Source of the DNA: Streptomyces sp. SID13726
GTDB lineage: Bacteria; Actinomycetota; Actinomycetes; Streptomycetales; Streptomycetaceae
NCBI RefSeq assembly: GCF_010548375.1
Contig: NZ_JAAGLY010000007.1
Coordinates: 1 to 64,000 of the forward strand
Reading direction: 5' to 3'
Length of the DNA stretch: 64,000 nucleotides
Numbering within the stretch: the stretch's first letter is position 1; every line of letters begins with the position of its first letter. The position numbers and the translations under genes were made by a program. Below are positions 15,503 to 23,946 of this stretch, in pieces. The notes beneath the pieces were generated by a model, which worked only from the letters and a program-made list of their open reading frames with translations, did no database searches and was not told the origin of the DNA.

Positions 15503-17875
15503 ATGAGCGCGTCCATGAGCCTCGGAACGACGAAGCACGGCGCGAAGCTGCCGTGGGTGGACATCCTGCTGTCCGCCATAGCGTCGGTGAGCTGGGCGCT
15601 GATCGGGATGGCGGGCACCGCCGCGCTCGGTCTGCACTTGCTGGAAGCCGACTCGGCGGCCTCGCTGGGACCGATGACCGCGGCGGTCGTGGCCCTTGCG
15701 GCGGGTGGTTCGGTCACGCCCTCCGGCGACGTGTCCGCCTTCGGGCTGACGGGCGCGGAGGCGGCGACCGCCATCGAGATCACGCCACTGGGTGTCAGCC
15801 TGGTCGGCGCGCTCCTTCTGTCATGGTTCTTCCTACGATCCCTGCGGGCCGCCGGAGCGGTGATCGCACCGTCCGAACTCCTCGCGCGCGCGGGCTCGGT
15901 GATCGCGCTGTTCGTGGCGACGCTGGGCGGGCTGGCCTGGGCGGGGCACGACGTCATCACCATCGACGGGGGCGCGCTGGGCCTCGACAAGCTGCCCGGC
16001 GCGGGCGGCGGCGGCCTCGACATCCCCGGGCTCGGCGACGTCGGCGACATCGGGGGGCTGCTGCCGGACCAGATCGGCAACCTCATCGACGCGAAGGCGG
16101 CGGTCGGGTTCACGGTGGACACCGTGCCGACCCTGCTCGGCGGGCTCGGCTGGTCGGCCGGAATTCTGCTGATCGCGCTGCTGGCGTCCCGTCGTACGCC
16201 GTTGCCGGCCGGCTGGGAGGCCGTGCACCGCGTCGTACGGCCGGCCGCGTCCGCGCTCGTGACGGTGCTGCTGGTCGCGGTCGTCGCGGGGTTCTCGGCG
16301 GGGGCGTACGCGGCGATCGGCGACGACCACCCGAAGCGGATCGCCGGTGCCGCGCTCCTCGGCGCGCCGAACGGGGTCTGGCTGGGCATCCCGATCGGCC
16401 TCTTCGTCCCCTTCGACGGCCGCGCCACGGGCGTCCTCACCAACTTCCTCCCCGATCCCCTGGACCGGCTCCTCGACTCCGGCTCCGAACAGTCCGTGAC
16501 GCTCGGCCGGTTGGCGGAGCTGGACGGGCGGGTGTGGTTGCTGGGGGTGGGGGCGGCGATGCTGATGCTGCTGGCGGGGGTGCTGGTGGCGGTGCGGACG
16601 CCGGTGGGGGGCGGGGCGTCCGGGCCTGGGGTGCCTTCCGAGGTCGTACGGGATCCGGGGGCTCTTCGTTTCGCGGGGCGGTGCGCGCTGCGGCTGGGGG
16701 CGGCGACCGCGCTGACCTTGCCGTTGCTGGCCTGGCTGACGGAACTGTCGGTGGATGCCTCACTGTCCGTACTGGGGTTCGACGCGTTCGGGGCGGGAGT
16801 GCGGTTGCGGGGGCAGCTGGGGGTGGCGTTGCTGCTCGGCGCGGTGTGGGGGGCGGCGGCGGGCGCGGCCGGAGCACTGCTGGCTCGGGCGACGGGGGCG
16901 GCGGGCTCTCGGGCCGCGGTGTTGGCACGGGGTGACTTGGCGGGGGTGGGGGCTGGTGCCGGGGCGCAAGGGGCCGGGGTCGGTGGGGGTTCGGGGTATG
17001 CGGGGGCGGGTGGGCCGTATCGGGGCGCCGGGTCTTATGAGGGGGAGGCCGGGGCGTATCAGGGGGGCGGCGGGCCTTACGGCGGTGGGGTGTCGGGGAT
17101 GCCGGGGATGTACGGGGCGGGGGCTGAGGGGCATGGCGGTGAGGCCGGCGCGTATGGCGGTGAGGGGGCGGGAGGCTATGGCGGCGGGGCTGGGGCGTAT
17201 GAGGCGGCGGGGAGTGAGGCCGGTCCTTACGGAGACGGCAGGTCCGGGGCGCCAGGCGGCACGGGCCGACCGTACGACGACAGCGGGTCGAAGGCGTACG
17301 GCGGCGGAGCCGGGCCATACGAGGCGGCGGGGAGTGAGGCCGGTCCTTACGGAGACGGCAGGTCCGGGGCGCCAGGCGGCACGGGCCGACCGTACGACGA
17401 CAGCGGGTCGAGGGCATACGGCGGCGGAGCCGGGGGTCCTGGGCACGGCGATGAGCAGGCCGGGGGTGCGGGGCAGGAGAGTGGGGCCGGGCCTTATGCG
17501 CCCGGTGGGTCTTACCGGCCTCCTAATCCGGCCACGAATCCGTATCTGCGGGTACCGGACGAGTTGCTGCGGGGGCCGGAGGACGCGGTGCCGCCCGAGC
17601 GGGGTCCGCGGGCGGCTGGTGGGTACGGGCAGGGCGAGGGCTCCCGGTCTCAGGACGAGGCGCCGCACTCCGAGGACGACTCGCCGCCACGGAATGACGT
17701 GTACGGCGCCCCGACGGTGGCTCGCCGGTTCGACCCGCCGCAGCGGTCGCCCCGGCAACGGCCCGGTAGCCGACGCCGTTCCTCTCCGGAGGAGGGGTCA
17801 CCACCGCCACCTCCTCCGCCACCTCCGCCGCCCCCTCCTCCGCCGCCGCCGGGGAATCCCAAGGGGCGGCGCTGA
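15503..17875 (+). CDS. streptophobe-family membrane protein with Gly/Tyr repeats and polyproline tail
   Basis: 790-residue integral membrane protein of the streptophobe family, restricted to Streptomyces and relatives and of unknown function. About eight to ten hydrophobic spans fill residues 20-480. Residues about 490-690 are low-complexity Gly/Ala/Tyr/Pro sequence with repeats of the form GPYGGG and AYGGG, including a 40-residue unit present twice. The C-terminus ends in a run of 17 prolines before GNPKGRR. The ATG at 15503 follows a G-rich stretch; ATG 15515 and an upstream GTG are possible alternatives. It is divergent from the FHA-ABC gene with a 225-base shared control region. The tail may be a cytoplasmic or wall-spanning disordered interaction segment. 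Confidence 0.88.
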   Translation: MSASMSLGTTKHGAKLPWVDILLSAIASVSWALIGMAGTAALGLHLLEADSAASLGPMTAAVVALAAGGSVTPSGDVSAFGLTGAEAATAIEITPLGVSLVGALLLSWFFLRSLRAAGAVIAPSELLARAGSVIALFVATLGGLAWAGHDVITIDGGALGLDKLPGAGGGGLDIPGLGDVGDIGGLLPDQIGNLIDAKAAVGFTVDTVPTLLGGLGWSAGILLIALLASRRTPLPAGWEAVHRVVRPAASALVTVLLVAVVAGFSAGAYAAIGDDHPKRIAGAALLGAPNGVWLGIPIGLFVPFDGRATGVLTNFLPDPLDRLLDSGSEQSVTLGRLAELDGRVWLLGVGAAMLMLLAGVLVAVRTPVGGGASGPGVPSEVVRDPGALRFAGRCALRLGAATALTLPLLAWLTELSVDASLSVLGFDAFGAGVRLRGQLGVALLLGAVWGAAAGAAGALLARATGAAGSRAAVLARGDLAGVGAGAGAQGAGVGGGSGYAGAGGPYRGAGSYEGEAGAYQGGGGPYGGGVSGMPGMYGAGAEGHGGEAGAYGGEGAGGYGGGAGAYEAAGSEAGPYGDGRSGAPGGTGRPYDDSGSKAYGGGAGPYEAAGSEAGPYGDGRSGAPGGTGRPYDDSGSRAYGGGAGGPGHGDEQAGGAGQESGAGPYAPGGSYRPPNPATNPYLRVPDELLRGPEDAVPPERGPRAAGGYGQGEGSRSQDEAPHSEDDSPPRNDVYGAPTVARRFDPPQRSPRQRPGSRRRSSPEEGSPPPPPPPPPPPPPPPPPGNPKGRR
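17201..17434 (+). repeat. 120-bp tandem duplication inside the streptophobe gene
   Basis: Positions 17201-17314 and 17321-17434 are copies at a 120-base period, identical over at least 80 bases and differing at only two or so positions near the end (AAGGCG versus AGGGCA). The unit is a multiple of three, so each copy encodes about 40 residues rich in Gly, Pro and Ser around AAGSEAGPYGDGRSGAPGG. Near identity at synonymous sites points to a recent duplication. Confidence 0.9.
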
Positions 17876-18156
17876 TCCGGCTCGGACCGGAGGACTGGGC
17901 CGGGGTTGATCACCTGGGGGGCGCGTCGCACGCCGGCCGGTCGGACACGGCGGCGCGCGAGGCCGTCGTAGCCATGGACGGGTCTACGGCGAGACCCTGA
18001 CCGTCCACCATCTCAGCGGCCGAAGCCCCGCCCGCGCCCGCGAAGACGTGTCCGACATGTAAGGACCCCGCCACCCGTTCGACACCGATTGTTCCGTGTC
18101 CGTCAGACGGACCGCGGGAGCAGAAGGCACTGGGTGCCGGATACGGTGGGAACACC
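17876..18156. other. 281-base gap with no supported gene
   Basis: Between the streptophobe stop and serB. The base composition is like coding DNA and short frames cross it, for example one ending near 17999, but none has a start, ribosome-binding site or recognisable product. It may be a decayed gene fragment, or simply the serB promoter region. No hairpin or operator stands out. Confidence 0.4.
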
Positions 18157-19371
18157 ATGAGCGCTTCGCAGACCTCGCCCTCCGACGTCCCCACCCTTCT
18201 CGTCAAGATCTTCGGGAAGGACAGGCCGGGTATCACGGCCGGTCTCTTCGACACCCTCGCCGCCTACTCCGTCGACGTGGTCGACATCGAGCAGGTCGTC
18301 ACCCGTGGCCGCATGGTGCTGTGCGCGCTCGTGACCGCGCCGCCCCGCTCGCTGGAGGGTGATCTGCGTGCGACCGTCCACAGCTGGGCGGAGTCGATCA
18401 AGATGCAGGCCGAGATCATCTCCGGTCTGGGCGACAACCGGCCGCGCGGGCTGGGGCGTTCGCTGGTCACCGTGCTCGGGCATCCGCTGACCGCGGAGGC
18501 GACCGCCGCGATCGCCGCCAAGATCGCGAAGGCGGGCGGCAACATCGACCGTATCTTCCGGCTGGCCAAGTACCCGGTCACGGCGGTCGAGTTCGCGGTG
18601 TCCGGCGTGGAGACGGAGCCGCTGCGCACCGCCCTGGTGCTGGACGCCTCGAAGCTCGGCGTGGACGTCGCCGTCGTGGCCGCGGGACTGCACCGCAGGG
18701 CCCAGCGGCTTGTCGTGATGGACGTGGACTCGACGCTCATCCAGGACGAGGTGATCGAGCTCTTCGCGGCGCACGCCGGCTGCGAGGACAAGGTCGCCGA
18801 GGTGACCGCGGCGGCGATGCGCGGCGAACTGGACTTCGAGCAGTCGCTGCACGCGCGCGTGGCGCTGCTGGAGGGGCTGGACGCCTCGGTCGTCGACAAG
18901 GTGCGCTCCGAGGTACGGCTGACGCCGGGCGCCCGCACCCTCATCCGTACGCTGAAGCGGCTCGGCTTCCAAGTCGGTGTGGTCTCGGGTGGGTTCACCC
19001 AGGTCACCGACGATCTGAAGGAGCGGCTGGGGCTGGACTTCGCCCAGGCCAACACGCTGGAGATCGTCGACGGGAAGCTCACCGGCAAGGTCACCGGGGA
19101 GATCGTGGACCGCGCCGGCAAGGCGCGGCTGCTGCGCCGGTTCGCCGCCGAGGCCGGGGTCCCGCTGTCCCAGACGGTGGCGATCGGCGACGGCGCCAAC
19201 GACCTGGACATGCTGAACGCGGCCGGGCTCGGGGTCGCCTTCAACGCCAAGCCGGTGGTGCGGGAGGCCGCGCACACCGCGGTGAACGTGCCCTTCCTGG
19301 ACACGGTGCTCTATCTGCTGGGCGTCACCCGCGAAGAGGTCGAGGCGGCGGACGCGCACGAGGAGGACTGA
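18157..19371 (+). CDS. serB: phosphoserine phosphatase
   Basis: 404 residues. Last step of serine synthesis: phosphoserine to serine plus phosphate. Two N-terminal ACT-type regulatory domains (about 12-90 and 100-180, beginning LLVKIFGKDRPGITAGLFD) suggest serine feedback, as in mycobacterial SerB2. The HAD core has the nucleophile motif VMDVDSTLIQDE (Asp189 nucleophile, Asp191 acid), the Ser/Thr motif VVSGGF and the metal motif AIGDGANDLDML. The ATG at 18157 is the first with family similarity. Monocistronic, closed by a strong hairpin. Confidence 0.96.
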   Translation: MSASQTSPSDVPTLLVKIFGKDRPGITAGLFDTLAAYSVDVVDIEQVVTRGRMVLCALVTAPPRSLEGDLRATVHSWAESIKMQAEIISGLGDNRPRGLGRSLVTVLGHPLTAEATAAIAAKIAKAGGNIDRIFRLAKYPVTAVEFAVSGVETEPLRTALVLDASKLGVDVAVVAAGLHRRAQRLVVMDVDSTLIQDEVIELFAAHAGCEDKVAEVTAAAMRGELDFEQSLHARVALLEGLDASVVDKVRSEVRLTPGARTLIRTLKRLGFQVGVVSGGFTQVTDDLKERLGLDFAQANTLEIVDGKLTGKVTGEIVDRAGKARLLRRFAAEAGVPLSQTVAIGDGANDLDMLNAAGLGVAFNAKPVVREAAHTAVNVPFLDTVLYLLGVTREEVEAADAHEED

Positions 19372-19385
19372 ACCCGGCGTACAGC

Positions 19386-19422
19386 CCAGGGGCCCGGCAC
19401 CTTCGTGGTGCCGGGCCCCTGG
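19386..19422. terminator. strong terminator hairpin after serB
   Basis: Perfect 16-base arms, CCAGGGGCCCGGCACC and its complement, around a TTCG-containing loop between the convergent serB and SixA-like genes. Confidence 0.8.
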
Positions 19423-19448
19423 CGTGTCTCGCGCGGGTGGGGTCGCCG

Positions 19449-19967
19449 TCAGTCGGACGGTGCCCAGTAGTCGACCAGGGTGGCCACGCCGGGCTCCAGG
19501 GTCTTCCAGGGGCCGCTGAAGGTCAGGACGGCGAAGGCGGCGGCCGGGAAGCCGCGGTCGCTCATTCGCCGGCGGGCATCGCCCTCGGCGGCGCCGGCGA
19601 GGATGTCGGCGAGGCCCTGCACACCGGGGTTGTGGCCGATCAGGACGGCGTTGTGCACGTCGTCCGGGGTTTCGTTGAGCACGGCGATCAGCTCGCCGGG
19701 GGAAGCCTCGTAGATCCGCTCCTCGTAGACGGTTTTCGGCCGGTGCGGGAACTCCTGCACGGCGAGCTTCCAGGTCTCACGGGTCCGGGTCGCGGTGGAG
19801 CAGAGGGCCAGGTCGACGGGGATGCCGGAGTCGACCAGCCGCCGTCCGGCCTCCGCCGCATCTTTTCGGCCCCGGTCGGCGAGCGGCCGCTCGTGGTCGG
19901 TCACCTGGGGCCAGTCGGCTTTCGCATGCCGGAAAAGGACAATCCTGCGGGGTTCTGCGACGCTCAT
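19449..19967 (-). CDS. SixA-like histidine phosphatase
   Basis: 172 residues of the histidine phosphatase (phosphoglycerate mutase) superfamily. The RHG-type catalytic motif appears as FRHAKAD (phospho-histidine acceptor His14), with LCSTATRTRETW and the second catalytic histidine in LIGHNPGVQ. In enterobacteria SixA dephosphorylates phospho-histidine proteins; the actinobacterial substrate is unknown. The ATG at 19967 gives a compact domain; the long open frame upstream has no similarity. A 66-base gap separates it from a small membrane protein gene upstream on the same strand. Confidence 0.9.
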   Translation of the reverse strand: MSVAEPRRIVLFRHAKADWPQVTDHERPLADRGRKDAAEAGRRLVDSGIPVDLALCSTATRTRETWKLAVQEFPHRPKTVYEERIYEASPGELIAVLNETPDDVHNAVLIGHNPGVQGLADILAGAAEGDARRRMSDRGFPAAAFAVLTFSGPWKTLEPGVATLVDYWAPSD

Positions 19968-20032
19968 GGGATCCAGCTTCGCATGAAACAGGCCAACGGG
20001 CGCAGGGAGTTGACGGGCGGCTTCGCCGGTGC

Positions 20033-20239
20033 TCAGCGCGTTATGAGCTGCTGTACATGCTCCAGGAACCGGGTGACGGCGGGGTCGCCGGAGGCCGCGT
20101 GCGCGTCGGAGGGGTTGAGGATGAGCGCCAGGAGCACCACGAAGGCGAGCGTCGGCAGGGCGAGGGCCCACCAGGGCAACCGGATGTCGACGCCGCCCCG
20201 GGACGCCGGGTGGGGCGGGGTGTGCGCTGGGGCCGACAT
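20033..20239 (-). CDS. small single-span membrane protein, unknown function
   Basis: 68 residues from the ATG at 20239. A polar, Pro-rich N-terminus (SAPAHTPPHPASRGGVD) precedes one hydrophobic span (PWWALALPTLAFVVLLALIL, about 23-42) and a short amphipathic tail (TRFLEHVQQLITR). I do not recognise a family. It may be anchored with the tail outside. A longer start at 20287 would add 16 basic residues and cannot be excluded. Confidence 0.6.
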   Translation of the reverse strand: MSAPAHTPPHPASRGGVDIRLPWWALALPTLAFVVLLALILNPSDAHAASGDPAVTRFLEHVQQLITR

Positions 20240-20412
20240 GAGTGCCTCCGCTCTTCGAGTCCTGCGTGATCCGCTTCGCGCGGTCACATCTCGAAGTTAC
20301 GGAACCGGGGGCCCTCAACCCATCCGGTGATCCACCCAGTTGACCCTGACACTCGCCCCCTAGGGGACAGGGGGGTTAACCCCACCGTCGCCCCGGGGAG
20401 CGGCTCGGCGGA

Positions 20413-20523
20413 TCAGGGCGAGGCGATCGTCGCGATGACGGCGATGACGATGAAGATGGCGAAGAACGAGCCGAAGATCAGCAGCATCTTCTTCTGGCCG
20501 TTCTGAGGGTTCGGGTCGAGCAT
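20413..20523 (-). CDS. SGM_5486-type 36-residue membrane peptide
   Basis: A 36-residue protein beginning LDPNPQNGQKKML followed by a single hydrophobic span (LLIFGSFFAIFIVIAVIATIA). It matches my memory of the Streptomyces SGM_5486 transporter-associated family, nearly invariant in the genus and usually encoded after an MFS transporter gene, as here (48 bases downstream, same strand). It may be a small subunit that stabilises or tunes the transporter; that role is inferred from position only. The size is too short for default gene callers, but the sequence conservation argues for a real product. Confidence 0.85.
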   Translation of the reverse strand: MLDPNPQNGQKKMLLIFGSFFAIFIVIAVIATIASP

Positions 20524-20570
20524 GCGGCCAGTCTCGCACCCCGGTCTCTTACCCGGGCCGCCAGGGTGCC

Positions 20571-21908
20571 TCAGCGGGCCGCCTCCTCCTCGACCGTGCG
20601 GTCGCGGCCGGCCAGTACGCCGACGGCCATCTGCGGGAGCATCAGGCCGACCATGAGCGCGATCGGCAGCCCCCAGCCGCCGCTGTGCTGATAGAGCACG
20701 CCGACCAGGAGCGGTCCCGGGATGGAGATCAGGTAGCCGGTGCTCTGCGCGAAGGCGGACAGCTGGGCGACGCCCGCGCCGGTCCTGGCCCGCATCCCGA
20801 CCATGGTCAGGGCCAGCGGGAACGCGCAGTTGGAGATGCCGAGCAGGACGGCCCAGGCCCAGGCACCGGCGGCGGGGGCGAGGTACAGGCCCGCGTATCC
20901 GGCGAGTCCGCAGACGCCGAGCGCGATCACGATCGGGCCCTGGTGGGGCAGCCGGGTGGCCACGCGCGGGATGACGAAGGCGAGCGGGACGCCCATCACC
21001 ATCGTGACGGCCAGCAGCAGGCCCGCGGTGCCCGCGGGCACGCCCGCGTCCCGGAAGATCTGGGCCATCCAGCCCATGGTGATGTAGGCGGCGGTGGCCT
21101 GGAGCCCGAAGAAGACGGCGAGCGCCCAGGCGGTACGGCTGCGGGTGATCCGCAGCGCGGGCGGCTCCTCGCGCGCGGGCACGCTCCGGACCGGACCGGC
21201 GCCCGCCACGCGCGCGTGCACCTGGCGGGACACCGCCTGCCCGGCCGGCGCCGGCCCCCGGTCCCGTACGAGCGGGATCCACGGCAGTACGGCCGCCGCG
21301 GCCAGGCCCGCCCACACCGCGAGCCCGGACTGCCAGCTGCCGCCCAGCGCCTCGGTCATCGGCACGGTCACGGCGGCCGCGGTCGAGGTGCCGAGGGCGA
21401 GGGCCATCGAGTACAGGCCGGTCATGGAGCCGACCCGGTCGGGGAACCAGCGCTTGACGATGACCGGCATCAGGACGTTGCTGACGGCGATGCCCATGAG
21501 GGCGAGGGCGCTCGCGGCCAGGAAGCCCGCCGTGGAGCCCGTGTAGGGCCGTATCAGCAGGCCCGCCGTGATCGCGACCATGCCCGCGCACACCACCGCG
21601 CCCGGGCCGAAGCGGCGGGCCAGCCGGGGGGCCATGACGCCGAAGACGGCGAAGCAGAGCGGGGGCACCGAGGTGAGGAGGCCGGCCAGGCTGCCGCTCA
21701 TGCCGAGTCCGTCGCGCACCTCTTCGAGGAGGGCGCCGAGGCTGGTGATGGCGGGGCGGAGGTTGAGGGCGGACAGCACGATCCCGACGACGACCAGGCG
21801 CACCGCCCACGCGCGCGGGGCGGCGGGCACCGTGGCTGCCTCCTCGGTCGCCGTCGCGGAACTGCGTGCGGTCATGGACTTCACCGTCCGGGTTTCCTCG
21901 CTTGCCAT
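20571..21908 (-). CDS. MFS transporter, CynX/NimT type
   Basis: 445 residues with about twelve hydrophobic spans and the CynX/NimT start motif VVGIVLSALNLRPAITSLG near residue 40; this group includes cyanate and 2-nitroimidazole transporters, so small organic anions or drug efflux are possible. The substrate is not determined. Several ATGs lie close together; the one at 21908 is chosen because TATGAT sits 7 bases before it, so the transcript may be leaderless. A palindrome at 21923-21937 lies between its -35 and -10, and a GntR-type regulator is encoded divergently. Confidence 0.88.
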   Translation of the reverse strand: MASEETRTVKSMTARSSATATEEAATVPAAPRAWAVRLVVVGIVLSALNLRPAITSLGALLEEVRDGLGMSGSLAGLLTSVPPLCFAVFGVMAPRLARRFGPGAVVCAGMVAITAGLLIRPYTGSTAGFLAASALALMGIAVSNVLMPVIVKRWFPDRVGSMTGLYSMALALGTSTAAAVTVPMTEALGGSWQSGLAVWAGLAAAAVLPWIPLVRDRGPAPAGQAVSRQVHARVAGAGPVRSVPAREEPPALRITRSRTAWALAVFFGLQATAAYITMGWMAQIFRDAGVPAGTAGLLLAVTMVMGVPLAFVIPRVATRLPHQGPIVIALGVCGLAGYAGLYLAPAAGAWAWAVLLGISNCAFPLALTMVGMRARTGAGVAQLSAFAQSTGYLISIPGPLLVGVLYQHSGGWGLPIALMVGLMLPQMAVGVLAGRDRTVEEEAAR

Positions 21909-21922
21909 GACACCCATCATAG

Positions 21923-21937
21923 AATCATGGGATGATT
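21923..21937. promoter_or_regulatory. palindromic operator between the MFS and GntR genes
   Basis: AATCAT-GGG-ATGATT is a perfect 6-3-6 inverted repeat, 15 bases before the MFS start codon and just upstream of the TATGAT -10 hexamer on the minus strand. Its AT content and position in the divergent gap make it the likely site for the GntR protein encoded next door. Confidence 0.6.
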
Positions 21938-21990
21938 GGTTGTCCATCCCCGGACCGCCCGCCATCGGTCCGCCCGTGCGAAGGTGTGCC

Positions 21991-22686
21991 ATGCCCCTGA
22001 GCCATCCCCGTCGTTCGGCCCTGTCCGAGCAGGTCATCGCCGCGCTGCGCAACCAGATCACCTCGGGTGAGTGGCCGGTCGGCTCCCGGATCCCCACCGA
22101 GCCCGAGCTGGTCGAGCAGCTGGGGGTCGCCCGCAACACCGTCCGCGAGGCCGTCCGCGCGCTCGCGCACAACGGCCTGCTGGACATCCGCCAGGGCTCG
22201 GGGACCTACGTCGTGGCGACCAGTGAGCTGGCGGGCGTGATGCACCGCAGGTTCGCCGACGCGGACCCACGGCACGTCGCCGAGCTGCGCTCCACCCTGG
22301 AGTCGTCCGCCGCGCGGCTGGCCGCCGAGCGGCGCACCGAGAAGGACCTCAAGCAGCTGGACGCGCTCCTGGTGCGCCGCGAGGAGGCGTGGGCATCGGG
22401 CGACAAGGAGGCCTTCGTGACCGCGGACGCCACCTTCCACCTCGCCGTGGTGGCCGCCTCGCACAACGACGTGATGACCGAGATGTACGCGGACCTCGGC
22501 GAGGTGCTGCGGGACTGGCTGCGCGAGGACGTCGGCGAGGAGCTGACGCCGGAGACGTACATGGACCACACCCGGCTCGTCGACGCGATCCGCGCGGGTG
22601 ACGCGACGGCCGCCGCCGAGGAGGCCGCCGGCTATCCGTTCCTGTGCCGTCCGGGGCGGTTCAGCGCGCCAGCTTCCGGTGGCTGA
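21991..22686 (+). CDS. GntR-family transcriptional regulator (FadR/FCD subfamily)
   Basis: 231 residues. The winged helix-turn-helix covers about 8-75 (LSEQVIAALRNQITSGEWPVG, PTEPELVEQLGVARNTVREAV, IRQGSGTYVV). The rest is an all-helical FCD effector domain with Asp/His metal-binding positions (TADATFHLAVVAAS, DHTRLVDAI). It probably represses the divergent MFS gene in response to the transported compound. The ATG at 21991 is chosen by domain position. Its 3' end overlaps the convergent small secreted protein gene by 26 bases. Confidence 0.92.
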   Translation: MPLSHPRRSALSEQVIAALRNQITSGEWPVGSRIPTEPELVEQLGVARNTVREAVRALAHNGLLDIRQGSGTYVVATSELAGVMHRRFADADPRHVAELRSTLESSAARLAAERRTEKDLKQLDALLVRREEAWASGDKEAFVTADATFHLAVVAASHNDVMTEMYADLGEVLRDWLREDVGEELTPETYMDHTRLVDAIRAGDATAAAEEAAGYPFLCRPGRFSAPASGG

Positions 22687-23014
22687 TCCACAACGCGCGG
22701 ACCTCTTTCCAGCACCGGCCGCTCAGCCGCACGGTCTGCGCGGGCCCGGCCTCGACCATGCCGCCGTCGCTGTCGACGTCCCACCAGCGGTCGCACTCGA
22801 TGTGCAGGGTGACGCCGTCGGTCCGCGGATAGGGGTTGTGGCAGTACGCGGTCACACGGGAGCCGGTGATCCGGCTGTGGCACCCCGCGCCGAACAGCTC
22901 CGGTGCGGCGGCCCTGGGCGCCTTCACGCGTGCGTGTGGCAGCGCCTCGTACGGCAGGGACATCACGAGACAGACGGCGGCGGTCACTGAGGCCAGGCTG
23001 CGGGACAGGCGCAC
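22661..23014 (-). CDS. secreted protein of unknown function
   Basis: 117 residues from a GTG preceded by GAGGAGG. A signal peptide (VRLSRSLASVTAAVCLVMSL) precedes a mature part with four or so cysteines (GAGCHSRITGSRVTAYCHN, IECDRWWDV, SGRCWKEV), suggesting a disulfide-bonded extracellular beta protein. Motifs resemble those of small Streptomyces extracellular proteins, but I cannot assign a family. Its last codons overlap the convergent GntR gene, so the two transcripts are antisense at their ends. Confidence 0.75.
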   Translation of the reverse strand: MRLSRSLASVTAAVCLVMSLPYEALPHARVKAPRAAAPELFGAGCHSRITGSRVTAYCHNPYPRTDGVTLHIECDRWWDVDSDGGMVEAGPAQTVRLSGRCWKEVRALWISHRKLAR

Positions 23015-23122
23015 AAGGGGACCTCCTCGGCCGTGCTGGGGAGGGAATCGCGGGGTGAACGCGTAATCCAGGGTGCGCAGTTGCGGCCGCCGGGCGCCTG
23101 GCCTGGTGGGCCGAACGAGTGA

Positions 23123-23150
23123 GGGCCCGTGTCCTGGAGGACACGGGCCC
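23123..23150. terminator. terminator hairpin after fabI
   Basis: Arms GGGCCCGTGTCC and GGACACGGGCCC separated by a 4-base loop, downstream of fabI on the minus strand and upstream of the secreted-protein gene. Confidence 0.7.
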
Positions 23151-23173
23151 CGCACGGCGGCAGAGGTTCGGTG

Positions 23174-23941
23174 CTACGCGCCGATGGCGTGCAGACCGCC
23201 GTCCACGTGGATGATCTCGCCGGTGGTCTTCGGGAACCAGTCGCTCAGCAGGGCGACGATGCCCTTGCCGGCCGGCTCCGGGTCCTTGAGGTCCCACTCC
23301 AGCGGGGAGCGGTCGTCCCACACGGAGGCCAGGTCGCTGAAGCCCGGGATGGACTTGGCGGCCATCGAGCCGATCGGGCCCGCGGAGATGAGGTTGCAGC
23401 GGATGTTCTGCTTGCCCAGGTCGCGCGCGATGTAGCGGCTGGTGGCCTCCAGGGCGGCCTTGGCGGGGCCCATCCAGTCGTACTGCGGCCAGGCGTACTG
23501 GGCGTCGAAGGTGAGGCCGACGACCGAGCCGCCGTTCTGCATCAGCGGCAGACAGGCCATGGTCAGCGACTTCAGGGAGTACGCCGAGACGTGCATGGCG
23601 GTGGCCACGGACTCGAACGGGGTGTTCAGGAAGTTGCCGCCGAGGGCGTCCTGCGGCGCGAAGCCGATGGAGTGCACGACGCCGTCCAGGCCGCCGAGCT
23701 CCTCGCCGACCACGTCGGCCAGTCGGCCCATGTGCTCGTCGTTGGTCACGTCGAGCTCGATGACCTTGGTGGGCTTGGGGAGCTTCTTTGCGATGCGCTC
23801 GGTCAGCGTGGGCCGCGGGAACGCCGTCAGGATGATCTCGGCGCCCTGCTCCTGGGCCAGCTTGGCGGCGTGGAAGGCGATGGAGGACTCCATCAGCACA
23901 CCGGTGATCAGGACGCGCTTGCCTTCGAGGATTCCGCTCAT
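23174..23941 (-). CDS. fabI: enoyl-[acyl-carrier-protein] reductase (NADH), InhA/FabI type
   Basis: 255 residues. Last reduction of each FAS II elongation cycle: trans-2-enoyl-ACP to acyl-ACP. The family start GKRVLITGVLMESSIAFHAA has the FabI-type cofactor loop, with SIGFAP near residue 92, and the catalytic Tyr and Lys are in YDWMGPAKAALE. The C-terminus VDGGLHAIGA is typical of InhA relatives. It follows fabG after 5 bases on the same strand, so the two FAS II reductases form an operon. This class is the target of isoniazid- and triclosan-type inhibitors. Confidence 0.96.
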   Translation of the reverse strand: MSGILEGKRVLITGVLMESSIAFHAAKLAQEQGAEIILTAFPRPTLTERIAKKLPKPTKVIELDVTNDEHMGRLADVVGEELGGLDGVVHSIGFAPQDALGGNFLNTPFESVATAMHVSAYSLKSLTMACLPLMQNGGSVVGLTFDAQYAWPQYDWMGPAKAALEATSRYIARDLGKQNIRCNLISAGPIGSMAAKSIPGFSDLASVWDDRSPLEWDLKDPEPAGKGIVALLSDWFPKTTGEIIHVDGGLHAIGA

Positions 23942-23946
23942 GGTGA

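Noticed and set aside
20369..20384. GGGGTTAACCCC palindrome as a strong operator
   Set aside because: It lies in a G/C-run region where such dyads arise easily, and the gene it would control is a small unassigned protein; too weak to list as a feature.
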